The translations under genes were made by a program, and so were the position numbers. Below, piece after piece: positions 51,077 through 59,038 of a stretch of 64,000 nucleotides of DNA. The notes under the pieces are model-generated. The model did not search any database and had not been told where the DNA came from. It worked only from the letters and a program-made list of their open reading frames with translations. Position 1 is the stretch's first letter; each line of letters begins with the position of its first letter. Where the stretch lies: assembly GCA_900549015.1 (NCBI GenBank), contig URMH01000009.1, positions 1 through 64,000 of the forward strand, given 5' to 3'. The DNA is from an uncultured Blautia sp. Its GTDB lineage: Bacteria > Bacillota > Clostridia > Lachnospirales > Lachnospiraceae.

Positions 51077-51904
51077 TTATTTATTTCTTGAAAGCTCTGC
51101 TTCTCTACCGTTTTCAGTCATAAGAGAAATCAATGTAAGAAGCTTCTTCTGCCCAAGAGCCTCCAGCCTTTCCGATTCCAGTTCCAAAATCTGTCCACCC
51201 ATAACATCACCCAGTCCTTTCCTGACATTTTCTTCATCTCTGAAAATATAGTTTGCAACTTCTTTTATTAATGTAATCATATTCATATATAAGTTCGATT
51301 TTTCCCTGGATTGCTCCAGTTGTTTTCTAATATACTCATACTCTTCCAATAACTCCTGCAGCTCCTCTTTATGTTTCTCCAACCGCCTTTTTCTCTTTTC
51401 ATAACGTATAACATAAAAAGGAAGAATCATGAATAATTTTTTCTGAAAAATATCCTCTTTTGTATAATTTTCTATTTTTACCACAGGAATACGATAATCA
51501 TACGATTTTTCATCTGGAAAAATAACCTTCACTTCCAGAAAATCGGGAGTATTTTTACTGCTTCTCAACTGCAAAACAGCAGAATGCGGAAAACGAAGAA
51601 TATAATTTCTTCCTCTCTTTTCACTAAAATCCAACGCAATGACAAAATCATACTCTATCATTCGAATTGCCATAGTTCTATCGTCTATACTCTGACACTC
51701 AAAATGGTATACTTTATCCCCAATCCGCAAACAGGAATCTGTAATTACTTCTCCATTTTTTCCTTCATGTTCATTTCTCCATTGTATCATTTTAATATCG
51801 TCTGGATAAGTAGTTTTAAAAACTTCATTAATAAGAGGAATTACCAATCGCGGCATTTTCTCTATCATAGTACGGAAAACATCATCAAAAATTGTATTGT
51901 TCAT
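51077..51904 (-). CDS. Rpn-like PD-(D/E)XK nuclease family protein
   Basis: A 275-residue protein of the recombination-promoting nuclease/putative transposase family common in Lachnospiraceae. The core begins FDDVFRTMIEKMPRLVIPLINEVF; the catalytic pattern is ITDSCLRIGDKVYHFECQS, an Asp then Glu-x-Gln in place of Glu-x-Lys. A charged coiled-coil-like stretch runs from about 170 to 210. The family is linked to DNA cleavage and RecA-independent recombination. It is a single-gene unit with no mobile-element ends. Confidence 0.75.
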   Translation of the reverse strand: MNNTIFDDVFRTMIEKMPRLVIPLINEVFKTTYPDDIKMIQWRNEHEGKNGEVITDSCLRIGDKVYHFECQSIDDRTMAIRMIEYDFVIALDFSEKRGRNYILRFPHSAVLQLRSSKNTPDFLEVKVIFPDEKSYDYRIPVVKIENYTKEDIFQKKLFMILPFYVIRYEKRKRRLEKHKEELQELLEEYEYIRKQLEQSREKSNLYMNMITLIKEVANYIFRDEENVRKGLGDVMGGQILELESERLEALGQKKLLTLISLMTENGREAELSRNK

Positions 51905-52059
51905 AATGCCTCCGTTTCCATGATAATATTATACCATTTAAAATAAACAATATCCATATAGTTTTCCTCCTTGCAAAAAATCTGTTAAAATATTAAAAAA
52001 AGAGAATTTCACTGAGAATACAGCGAATAAGATTTGATATATTTATCATAAAAATTTTC

Positions 52060-52099
52060 AAGGGGAAACGCAAGAAAAATTCATCGCAAGTTTCCCCTT
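52060..52099. terminator. Terminator hairpin in the 51905-52112 gap
   Basis: AAGGGGAAAC (52060-52069) and GTTTCCCCTT (52090-52099) pair perfectly over ten bases with a 20-base loop. It lies downstream of the leftward membrane-protein gene at 52113. The rest of the gap should carry the promoter of the Rpn-like gene; nothing else is seen. Confidence 0.6.
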
Positions 52100-52112
52100 A
52101 ATTCAAGATATT

Positions 52113-52775
52113 TTATACTTTTTTCTCTTCTGACCATTTCCTAAGCCCAAGCCACAAGGTTATAAAAAATGCCACATACACCATCATTCCCATCACAGCC
52201 GATTCCCTGGCAAATTTTACTGACAGATTCCATTTTGCCTGCTCTGTTCCAACTTCCTGAACTGCCCCGCTGAAACGTTCCAGCGCCCATTTTATCTTAA
52301 AAAGATAATAATAAACTGCTGCCAGATATACGGCAAGGATACCTCCTCCTGTTGCTGCGTATACATTTAAAGATTTATTCCATGAAGTGAATTTCTTCTT
52401 TGCAGCAAAAAAATATAAAAACAACATGGCTGCGCTTCCAAAAAGCAGAATCTCCAATTCCATAATTGCTGCTGCATACATCATATTATCCTGATTTGCC
52501 GCTATCTTTTGTGTAACTGCGTCAATTCCCATTTTTACAAGTGCTGCCGCCGTTCCAAACAACAGCGCTTTTAATAAGATTTTCCAGTTTCTTTCCCCAT
52601 TTTCATCCTGCATTTTTGCAGCAACGTAGAGAGACGCCATATAAAGCAGCCATAAAATAAAAGTTACAGCAAATATCCAGTCAAAAATCCCCCATATCAT
52701 ATACGGGACATTTACCAGTGCTTTGGAAAAAATCCCAAAAACGATAGTTGAGACTACTACAATTACAATATCCAT
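52113..52775 (-). CDS. Unrecognised polytopic membrane protein
   Basis: A 220-residue protein with about six hydrophobic segments and a Lys/Glu-rich end (WSEEKKV). I do not recognise a family. Start at ATG 52775, with GGAGG six bases before it; the frame is open to 52799 but overlaps the upstream stop. It is coupled to the lipoprotein gene upstream (13-base gap), so the two products probably act together at the membrane. Confidence 0.65.
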   Translation of the reverse strand: MDIVIVVVSTIVFGIFSKALVNVPYMIWGIFDWIFAVTFILWLLYMASLYVAAKMQDENGERNWKILLKALLFGTAAALVKMGIDAVTQKIAANQDNMMYAAAIMELEILLFGSAAMLFLYFFAAKKKFTSWNKSLNVYAATGGGILAVYLAAVYYYLFKIKWALERFSGAVQEVGTEQAKWNLSVKFARESAVMGMMVYVAFFITLWLGLRKWSEEKKV

Positions 52776-52788
52776 ACTGCCTCCTCCG

Positions 52789-53328
52789 TCATGTTTCATC
52801 TACATAAATATCCACGCTTTCATATGTATCCTCTTTCACACTGTTAAAAACATCTGATTTCCGGATATAATCAAAAATGTTTTCTTCCAGACCGTAAAAT
52901 TCATCACTCCAGACCATCTGCTCAAATTCACTGTTTTTCTCTGTTGGCTTATATAAGACATCCGCATGAAGCTGAATATATTCTCCCTCTCCATCTGGAA
53001 TCTGTCTTACCAGGCTAAAGTAAAACTGCGATTTTCCCGTAAAAGGAAAAGTTCCTGTTTCAAATAATATCATCTCATCATCTGCCGGAATTTCACACAT
53101 TTTTTCAAACACATTGACAATACTTTCCAAGGGCATTTCATTTGAAATTTCTTTTTTCAAATAATCTTCACACACCTTCAGGGAATTGTTTTTCATATCT
53201 GTTTCACTTTCCATATTCATTTCTTCCATTTCACTATTCCTGTTGATATTTCCCATAAAACATCCTCCTGCACACAAAACGACAGCACACGCCGCACAGA
53301 GTCCTGCATATTCCCTATATTTTCCCAT
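52789..53328 (-). CDS. Putative lipoprotein of unknown function
   Basis: A 179-residue protein with a signal peptide and lipobox (ACAVVLCAGGC, Cys near residue 23), followed by an acidic Met-rich linker and a compact domain ending VDIYVDET. It should be tethered outside the membrane. I do not recognise the domain. It is the first gene of a two-gene unit with the membrane protein downstream. Confidence 0.65.
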   Translation of the reverse strand: MGKYREYAGLCAACAVVLCAGGCFMGNINRNSEMEEMNMESETDMKNNSLKVCEDYLKKEISNEMPLESIVNVFEKMCEIPADDEMILFETGTFPFTGKSQFYFSLVRQIPDGEGEYIQLHADVLYKPTEKNSEFEQMVWSDEFYGLEENIFDYIRKSDVFNSVKEDTYESVDIYVDET

Positions 53329-53413
53329 GCTTCAGATTCCCCCTCTCTTCCGTTACTTTTCCATTTATTCTGATTATACCATCTCACTTCCATATCCGGC
53401 AACCAAAAGCAAA

Positions 53414-53449
53414 AAAGTCCTGTTAAATCATCTCTCTTAACAGAACTTT
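53414..53449 (-). terminator. Terminator after the orphan response regulator
   Basis: AAAGTCCTGTTAA (53414-53426) and TTAACAGAACTTT (53437-53449) pair over 13 positions with one mismatch; read leftward a run of T follows (ACTTTTTT). Confidence 0.65.
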
Positions 53450-53473
53450 CTTGCTATTTCATATTCTATTTTT

Positions 53474-54145
53474 CTATGCCTTCCCTCCGATTTTATATCC
53501 GACGCCTCTCACTGTCTCCACAAGATTTCCAGCTGCTCCAAGCTTCTGTCTTAAAGTACGGATATGTACGTCTACCGTCCGGCTTTCCCCGTCAAATTCA
53601 TATCCCCATATCTGATTTAAAAGCTGTGTCCTGGAAAGTACAGTGCCGCTGTTTTTCAAAAGGAGACAGAGCATTTCATATTCTTTTAAAGTAAGGCTTA
53701 CCGGCTCTTTATCAACAAGGACCTCATGGCGTCCTGTCGATACAAAAAGATTTTCTATCTTATATTCTTTGGAACCGGTATCTTCAATTCTTCTTAAAAG
53801 AGCGCGGATTCTGGAAATCAGTTCCATCATACGAAACGGCTTTGTAATATAATCATCCGCACCGCTGTCAAGGCCGATCACCGTATCATACTCGCTGCCT
53901 CTTGCCGTCAGCATGATCACGGGAAGCTTTCTTGTATCCGGACGGATTCTCAGCTTTTTTAATATGGAAATCCCATCTTCCTCAGGAAGCATAATATCAA
54001 GCAAAATAAGATCCGGTTTTTCTTTTTCCATTGCCTTCCAGAAAAAAGAAGGTTTCTCAAAACCTTTCGCCTCAAATCCCTGACTCTTTAATGTATAAAC
54101 TACAAGCTCCCGTATACTTTCATCATCTTCTACCAGGTAAATCAT
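53474..54145 (-). CDS. Orphan PhoB/OmpR-family response regulator
   Basis: A 223-residue regulator: MIYLVEDDESIRELV, phosphoacceptor in LILLDIMLPEEDG, YITKPFRMMELISRIRALLRR, then winged helix LTLKEYEMLCLLLKN to VDVHIRTLRQKLG. ATG 54145 has GGGAGG upstream; five further codons are open. No kinase gene is adjacent, so the partner is elsewhere. A direct repeat with 11-bp period (54230-54251) upstream of the gene suggests autoregulation. Confidence 0.88.
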   Translation of the reverse strand: MIYLVEDDESIRELVVYTLKSQGFEAKGFEKPSFFWKAMEKEKPDLILLDIMLPEEDGISILKKLRIRPDTRKLPVIMLTARGSEYDTVIGLDSGADDYITKPFRMMELISRIRALLRRIEDTGSKEYKIENLFVSTGRHEVLVDKEPVSLTLKEYEMLCLLLKNSGTVLSRTQLLNQIWGYEFDGESRTVDVHIRTLRQKLGAAGNLVETVRGVGYKIGGKA

Positions 54146-54229
54146 CTTCAGTCCTCCCATGCTCCGCAGCGCGAAGCCGTTTTATTAGCCCCAGTATAAA
54201 ACAGCCACATTAAATTCAGGGGAAAGATT

Positions 54230-54251
54230 CTGTAAAATTTCTGTAAAATCC
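54230..54251. promoter_or_regulatory. 11-bp direct repeat, probable response-regulator box
   Basis: CTGTAAAAT occurs at 54230-54238 and 54241-54249, one helical turn apart, resembling a Pho box in layout. It lies about 85 bases before the orphan regulator gene and in the shared region with the divergent PAP2 gene. A TATACT -10 lies between it and the regulator gene. Confidence 0.5.
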
Positions 54252-54289
54252 ACCCTGCCCATTGTGACTTCACACTTTTTTCATGATTA

Positions 54290-54311
54290 TTTACAAAAAA
54301 TTATTTGTAAA
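54290..54311. repeat. Inverted repeat in the regulator/PAP2 intergenic region
   Basis: TTTACAAA (54290-54297) and TTTGTAAA (54304-54311) form a perfect eight-base dyad with six-base spacer, a plausible operator for the rightward PAP2 gene. Confidence 0.4.
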
Positions 54312-54400
54312 AAGAAAGCAGGAATGATATGATAAACTAATAACAAAGTGAATACCTTTTAAAGCATTTTGCCTGCCGCTTTAATAAAGGAGGAAGTATC

Positions 54401-55087
54401 TTGACTGAATTTTTCAAAAAATATAAACACGGACTGATCATTCTTATTTACTGCCTTGTTTACTTAATGTGCTTCTCCTATCTGGAGACCAGAACCGTAC
54501 CGGCATATAATGTGGTCCATACTGTATTTGACGATATGATTCCTTTCTGTGAATTTTTCATCGTTCCATACCTGTTATGGTTTCCTTATATGATATTTGC
54601 AGTAGTTTACTTTATCTTTTTCAACAAGAACAAGCATGAATACTATCAGCTTATATTTAACCTGATGATGGGAATGACAATCTTCCTTATTGTATCTTAT
54701 CTGTATCCCAATATTCAGCATCTTCGTCCTGCCGAATTTCCAAGGGACAATGTTTTTGCAGATGCTGTCCGAATGCTTTATGTTACAGATACTCCAACGA
54801 ATATTCTTCCCAGTATTCATGTGTTTAATTCCCTTGCCATTCATATGTCCCTGACAAACTGTGAAGCCCTCAGAGAACACCGCGGCATTCGATATGGTTC
54901 TCTTATCCTTACCATATTGATCATCATGTCCACCATGTTCCTGAAACAGCATTCTGTGATCGATGTATGTATGGGCGCTACTCTTGCTCTCTTCGGATAC
55001 CTTGTTTTCTATCCGGAAAAAAACACGGAGAAATCCATGCGTACCTTCTTTGCACAGGCAAAAGCAGACAGAAAACAGAAATATTGA
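54401..55087 (+). CDS. PAP2 family phosphatase, membrane-bound
   Basis: A 228-residue membrane protein with five or six helices and the PAP2 phosphatase motifs: LRPAEFPR region (motif 1, weak), LPSIHVFNSLAIH (motif 2 with His) and KQHSVIDVCMG (motif 3 with His and Asp). It should hydrolyse lipid phosphates such as phosphatidic acid or undecaprenyl diphosphate. The start is TTG 54401 with AGGAGG six bases before. It has no rightward operon partner; a terminator follows. Confidence 0.83.
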   Translation: MTEFFKKYKHGLIILIYCLVYLMCFSYLETRTVPAYNVVHTVFDDMIPFCEFFIVPYLLWFPYMIFAVVYFIFFNKNKHEYYQLIFNLMMGMTIFLIVSYLYPNIQHLRPAEFPRDNVFADAVRMLYVTDTPTNILPSIHVFNSLAIHMSLTNCEALREHRGIRYGSLILTILIIMSTMFLKQHSVIDVCMGATLALFGYLVFYPEKNTEKSMRTFFAQAKADRKQKY

Positions 55088-55099
55088 TAAAAAACGATA

Positions 55100-55135
55100 A
55101 AATACCGGGTTTCCCAAACAGGATTCCCGGTATTT
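55100..55135. terminator. Bidirectional terminator
   Basis: AAATACCGGG (55100-55109) and CCCGGTATTT (55126-55135) pair perfectly, followed by TTTATC; it sits between the convergent PAP2 and glycosyltransferase genes. Confidence 0.75.
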
Positions 55136-55143
55136 TTATCTTC

Positions 55144-56160
55144 TTAATTAAATCCATAAAATTTCTGACTGATCTTATAAGCTGCCACAGACATTTTCCG
55201 TCCGCCCTTTCCCGGAAGATTCATAACTCTTCCAAACAGGCTGTGTCTTAACTTTCTGTAAAGCACGCGGTTTTCCGATTTAATATATTCCAGAAGCTCT
55301 TTTTTCTTCTGTAAAGCCTCTTCCGTCTCCGCTCTTATAAGCATGATAGAAGAAACTGTCGTGATAATATCAAGATATCTGAACATATATGCACGAAGGC
55401 GTTTATTCGTAAAATTCCCCCTGTTATACACATCAACCATCATCTTATTTACACGGATCTGCTGATCGATCCTCTTTATCATTACCTTTTCATTTACAGA
55501 CTGGTCGTCTCTTCCTATAAAATATCTGTAAAAATTTACATCAAGATAATACATATTTTTTACATATGGAAGCGGTTCATATGCAAAAAGATTATCTACG
55601 TAAAACGTGTGCTTCGGAAGTTCGAGGCCGCACTGCTGCAGAAGCTGCGTTCTGTAGATCATGGAGTGCATGAGAAGGTATTTTCCCTTCTGCATATGTC
55701 CGATGTCGCTCCAGCCGAAAACCTCTCCCTGAGGAAAGCAATGGCGGTACTGCATTATTTTTTTTCTTGTTGCCCCCTGTTTTTCATAAACGAAATTGCT
55801 GATAAACAGATCCACAGTCTTTGGTCCGCGAAGAAGTTCCTCCAGCGTTTTTAAGATTTTTTCATATGCCTCTTTATTTACCCAGTCATCGCTGTCCACA
55901 ACTTTAAAATAAAGCCCCTGGGCATTTCTTATCCCTGCGTTTACTGCTTCTCCATGTCCTCCGTTTTCCTGATGAATCGCACGGACAATAGTCGGATATT
56001 TTTCTGCATAGGCATCTGCAATCTCCGCTGTTTTGTCAGTAGAACCGTCATCTACAATAAGAATTTCCACCTCTTCCCCTCCAACGAGAAGAGAATCTAT
56101 ACATTTTTCCATGTATGCCTCTGAATTATAGCATGGAATTGCCACGCTTAAAAGTTTCAT
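55144..56160 (-). CDS. Glycosyltransferase family 2
   Basis: A 338-residue GT-A fold glycosyltransferase: LLSVAIPCYNSEAYMEKCI, VDDGSTDKTAEIADAYA and the DxD-like VVDSDDWVNKEAYEKIL. No membrane anchor is evident. The acceptor is unknown; cell-wall or surface polysaccharide is likely. It overlaps the mutY stop by four bases (ATGA). Confidence 0.87.
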   Translation of the reverse strand: MKLLSVAIPCYNSEAYMEKCIDSLLVGGEEVEILIVDDGSTDKTAEIADAYAEKYPTIVRAIHQENGGHGEAVNAGIRNAQGLYFKVVDSDDWVNKEAYEKILKTLEELLRGPKTVDLFISNFVYEKQGATRKKIMQYRHCFPQGEVFGWSDIGHMQKGKYLLMHSMIYRTQLLQQCGLELPKHTFYVDNLFAYEPLPYVKNMYYLDVNFYRYFIGRDDQSVNEKVMIKRIDQQIRVNKMMVDVYNRGNFTNKRLRAYMFRYLDIITTVSSIMLIRAETEEALQKKKELLEYIKSENRVLYRKLRHSLFGRVMNLPGKGGRKMSVAAYKISQKFYGFN

Positions 56161-57212
56161 GCTTTATCCTCCTTCATGTATTTTACATACGCGCCAAACG
56201 CCGATGGTATGGCATAATTTTTCTCCTTCTGCCTTTTTTCCACAAAGAGAATCTCATCTTTTTCCCTGTTTTCAAAAGAAGACACCCGCACACGGTACGC
56301 CTTCATTCTCCATTCTATATGGGAAAAAATATGTTTTGCAGACGGAAGGGGCTCAATATAAAGAGGTTCCAGCCCCATGTTTTTTACATAGGAAACAGCT
56401 TCTTCCTGTTCCATATATCCCAGTGTATTCGGAAGCTCATAAAGACCTGCAAGAAGCCCCTTATCCGGTCTTTTTAAAATCGCAGTAGCCGCGCCGTCCT
56501 GAATTACAAAAACAGTCCTCTCTTCTACCACTCTCGGTTTTTTCGGAGCTTTTACCGGAATTTCTTCCACCGTATGATTTCTGTTGGCAAGACACTTGCC
56601 GGAAACAGGACATACCAAACATTTTGCCTGCCCGTTGGGTATACAGATCACTGCTCCCAGCTCCATCAAAGCCTGATTAAAATCACCCGGTCTGTCTTCC
56701 GGCATAATTTCTTCCAGAAGTTTCTCTGTCTTTCTTTTCACAGCCGCCTTTCCTATGTCCTCCCTGCTCTCTGTGATCCTGGAAATTACCCGAAGTACAT
56801 TTCCGTCTACGGCAGGAACCGGGATTCCATAGGCGATCGAAGCGATCGCCCCGGCTGTATAGCTTCCTATTCCCTTTAACGAGAGAAGCGCCTCAAAATC
56901 TTCAGGAAGCTTCCCATTATATTCTTTTTCTACTGTTTTTGCCGCCTCCTGCATATTCCGCACCCTGCTGTAATACCCAAGACCTTCCCACAGCTTCATA
57001 AGCTTTTCCTCCGGGCAGGCTGCAAGGGCGGAAATATCAGGAAGCTCACTTATAAATCTCTCAAAATACGGTTTTACTGCTTCCACTCTTGTCTGCTGCA
57101 GCATAATTTCAGATACCCAGGTATAATAGGCATTCTGTCTGTCCCGCCAGGGCAGGATTCTCTTATTTTCATCATACCAGCTTAAAAGAGGGATTACAAT
57201 CTCCTTTAACAT
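56157..57212 (-). CDS. mutY: MutY, A/G-specific adenine DNA glycosylase
   Basis: A 351-residue repair glycosylase that removes A opposite 8-oxoguanine. Helix-hairpin-helix LKGIGSYTAGAIASIAYG with catalytic Asp in PAVDGNVLRV, Glu in IMLQQTRVEAV, the [4Fe-4S] Cys set CIPNGQAKCLVCPVSGKC, then a NUDIX-like C-terminal domain (from about 230). GAGGAC precedes ATG 57212, which overlaps sfsA by seven bases. Confidence 0.94.
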   Translation of the reverse strand: MLKEIVIPLLSWYDENKRILPWRDRQNAYYTWVSEIMLQQTRVEAVKPYFERFISELPDISALAACPEEKLMKLWEGLGYYSRVRNMQEAAKTVEKEYNGKLPEDFEALLSLKGIGSYTAGAIASIAYGIPVPAVDGNVLRVISRITESREDIGKAAVKRKTEKLLEEIMPEDRPGDFNQALMELGAVICIPNGQAKCLVCPVSGKCLANRNHTVEEIPVKAPKKPRVVEERTVFVIQDGAATAILKRPDKGLLAGLYELPNTLGYMEQEEAVSYVKNMGLEPLYIEPLPSAKHIFSHIEWRMKAYRVRVSSFENREKDEILFVEKRQKEKNYAIPSAFGAYVKYMKEDKA

Positions 57213-57904
57213 ACTTCTGTCCTCGTCAAATCTACAGGAACTTCTTCCTGTATTTCTATGGTGTCCTCTGTTACAAGGCAGTCTCTCGCGATAATTTTTA
57301 CTCCTGCTTTTTCCGCTTTTATAAGTGCCTGTCCAAACTCCGGCTGAGTATCCCAGTTGGGCATAAATTTTTTGACCCCTTTCATCTGGATCACAAGGAG
57401 AAGATATGCCTCGTATCCTTCCTCCATGCAGTGTATCAGCTCTTCTACGTGCTTGATTCCCCGCACAGTGGGAGCGTCCGGAAATCGTACAACATTATCC
57501 TCCTCAAGAGTCACTCCCTTTACTTCTACAAACGCACGGCGGACCGGAGATTCCACATATAAGTCAAATCTGGAATTTCCATATTTTTTCTCAGGGCGTA
57601 TGGAAACTTCCTCCGGGAACAGCCCTCCTTTTCTGATCCACTCCTCTGCCGCCTTATTTGGAATCTGGGAGTCCATGTTAATCAGCCTCCCCTGTTTGTT
57701 TACACAGATGAGATCGTACTTTGTCTTCCTGTTGGGATTTCCGCTTTTTTCCAGGATTACTTCTGTTCCCGGAATCAGAAGCTCTTTGCATCTTCCTGTG
57801 TTTTTCACATGAACGGTCTCTCTTTTTCCCTGTATCTCCACCTCTGCGATAAAACGGTTGGGTCTTTTAAGAAAAACCGCCTTCTCTGTTTCTTTATATC
57901 TCAT
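57206..57904 (-). CDS. sfsA: SfsA, DNA/RNA nuclease family
   Basis: A 232-residue SfsA protein (sugar fermentation stimulation protein, now regarded as a nuclease). Signature stretches: FLKRPNRFIAEVEIQGKR at the start, NSRFDLYVESPVRRAFVEVKGVTLE with the PD-(D/E)XK-like core, and FPDAPTVRGIKHVEEL. GAGG lies before ATG 57904. It leads the sfsA-mutY-glycosyltransferase run. Confidence 0.92.
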   Translation of the reverse strand: MRYKETEKAVFLKRPNRFIAEVEIQGKRETVHVKNTGRCKELLIPGTEVILEKSGNPNRKTKYDLICVNKQGRLINMDSQIPNKAAEEWIRKGGLFPEEVSIRPEKKYGNSRFDLYVESPVRRAFVEVKGVTLEEDNVVRFPDAPTVRGIKHVEELIHCMEEGYEAYLLLVIQMKGVKKFMPNWDTQPEFGQALIKAEKAGVKIIARDCLVTEDTIEIQEEVPVDLTRTEVC

Positions 57905-58046
57905 ATTTTTTACCTCGTGCCTTCTATCATAACATAAAACCTGAAAAAAGCCAGTTGCTTTTTTATCTTTTCTCCTTTAAAATGACTTTTAGCACATAAT
58001 CACAGAAGTAAAGTACAAAGAATAAACAAAATCAGAAAGGATTTTT

Positions 58047-58664
58047 ATGGACAGTATTATTTTTGACGTAGACGGAACTTTATGGGATTCCACAGAAATT
58101 GTGGCAGATGCCTGGACAGATTATTTAAAAAATAAAGAAAACATAAATATGAACATTACCTCCGCAAAACTGAAATCTCTTTTCGGTCAGCTTCTTCCGG
58201 ATATTGCAGCACAGCTTTTCCCCCGGTATTCAAAAAAAGAACAGCTTCGCATTATTGACGGCTGCTGTGAAGCGGAGCATCAGGCTCTTGAAAAAGCAAA
58301 GGCTCCCATTTATCCGGGACTGGAAGAAACACTTTCTGTTCTTTCAAAAAAATATCCGCTTTTTATTGTGAGCAACTGCCAGGCAGGATATATTGAAGTA
58401 TTTTTAAAAGCAACCGGTTTTGGCCGCTACTTTACCGGTCACCTCTGCCCGGGAGATACGGGAATGCCCAAAGGCGACAATATTCAAAAAATCATACAGG
58501 ATTATAAACTTTCTTCTCCTGTTTACGTAGGGGATACTGCTGGAGATTACAATGCCAGCAAACAGGCTGGGCTTCCCTTTGTATTTGCTTCTTACGGCTT
58601 CGGCAATGTGGAAAATCCCGATTATACGATTTCAGAATTAAAAGACCTGATTTCTCTTTTTTAA
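58047..58664 (+). CDS. HAD family hydrolase (phosphoglycolate-phosphatase-like)
   Basis: A 205-residue haloacid dehalogenase phosphatase. Motif I IFDVDGTLWDST, motif II IVSNCQAGY, motif III Lys in GMPKGDNI, motif IV VGDTAGDYNASKQAG. The small helical cap follows motif I. The substrate is not predictable. AGAAAGGA precedes ATG 58047; a single-gene unit. Confidence 0.88.
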   Translation: MDSIIFDVDGTLWDSTEIVADAWTDYLKNKENINMNITSAKLKSLFGQLLPDIAAQLFPRYSKKEQLRIIDGCCEAEHQALEKAKAPIYPGLEETLSVLSKKYPLFIVSNCQAGYIEVFLKATGFGRYFTGHLCPGDTGMPKGDNIQKIIQDYKLSSPVYVGDTAGDYNASKQAGLPFVFASYGFGNVENPDYTISELKDLISLF

Positions 58665-58674
58665 CATTATATGC

Positions 58675-58709
58675 AAACGGAGAGCTTCCACCTTGAAAGC
58701 TCTCCGTTT
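58675..58709. terminator. Bidirectional terminator
   Basis: AAACGGAGAGCTT (58675-58687) and AAGCTCTCCGTTT (58697-58709) are perfect over 13 bases, with T-run on both strands. Confidence 0.8.
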
Positions 58710-58715
58710 TTACTT

Positions 58716-59015
58716 CTATTTTTTTATTCTGCATTTTGTTCTGATATACCAGAAAAGAGTTCCGAAAATCACAAGAAGCACAACAATATATGCCACCTTT
58801 GCGGGAAGCCCTTCTGTGTAAGCATCAATTCCTGTTGCAAGTCCTACCAGAATCAGTGCGATTCCCGAGGATTTTTCCATCTTCTTCTGGTCGTACTTTA
58901 CTTTTCTTACTGCTGAATTTCCACCTTTCATAAAAATTCCGCCGTTTCCTGTAAGAAGCAAAATTCCAATGACAACAGCGCCAAAAGTTAAAATCAAATC
59001 AAATGTTCTGTCCAT
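58716..59015 (-). CDS. Small membrane protein of unknown function
   Basis: A 99-residue protein with two hydrophobic segments (about 3-21 and 72-92) and basic ends (TKCRIKK). ATG 59015 has AGGAG upstream; the reading frame is open to 59051. It follows the L,D-transpeptidase gene after 23 bases and may be cotranscribed. I do not recognise a named family. Confidence 0.65.
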   Translation of the reverse strand: MDRTFDLILTFGAVVIGILLLTGNGGIFMKGGNSAVRKVKYDQKKMEKSSGIALILVGLATGIDAYTEGLPAKVAYIVVLLVIFGTLFWYIRTKCRIKK

Positions 59016-59038
59016 TTTTTTCTCCTGTACCTTTTTCT

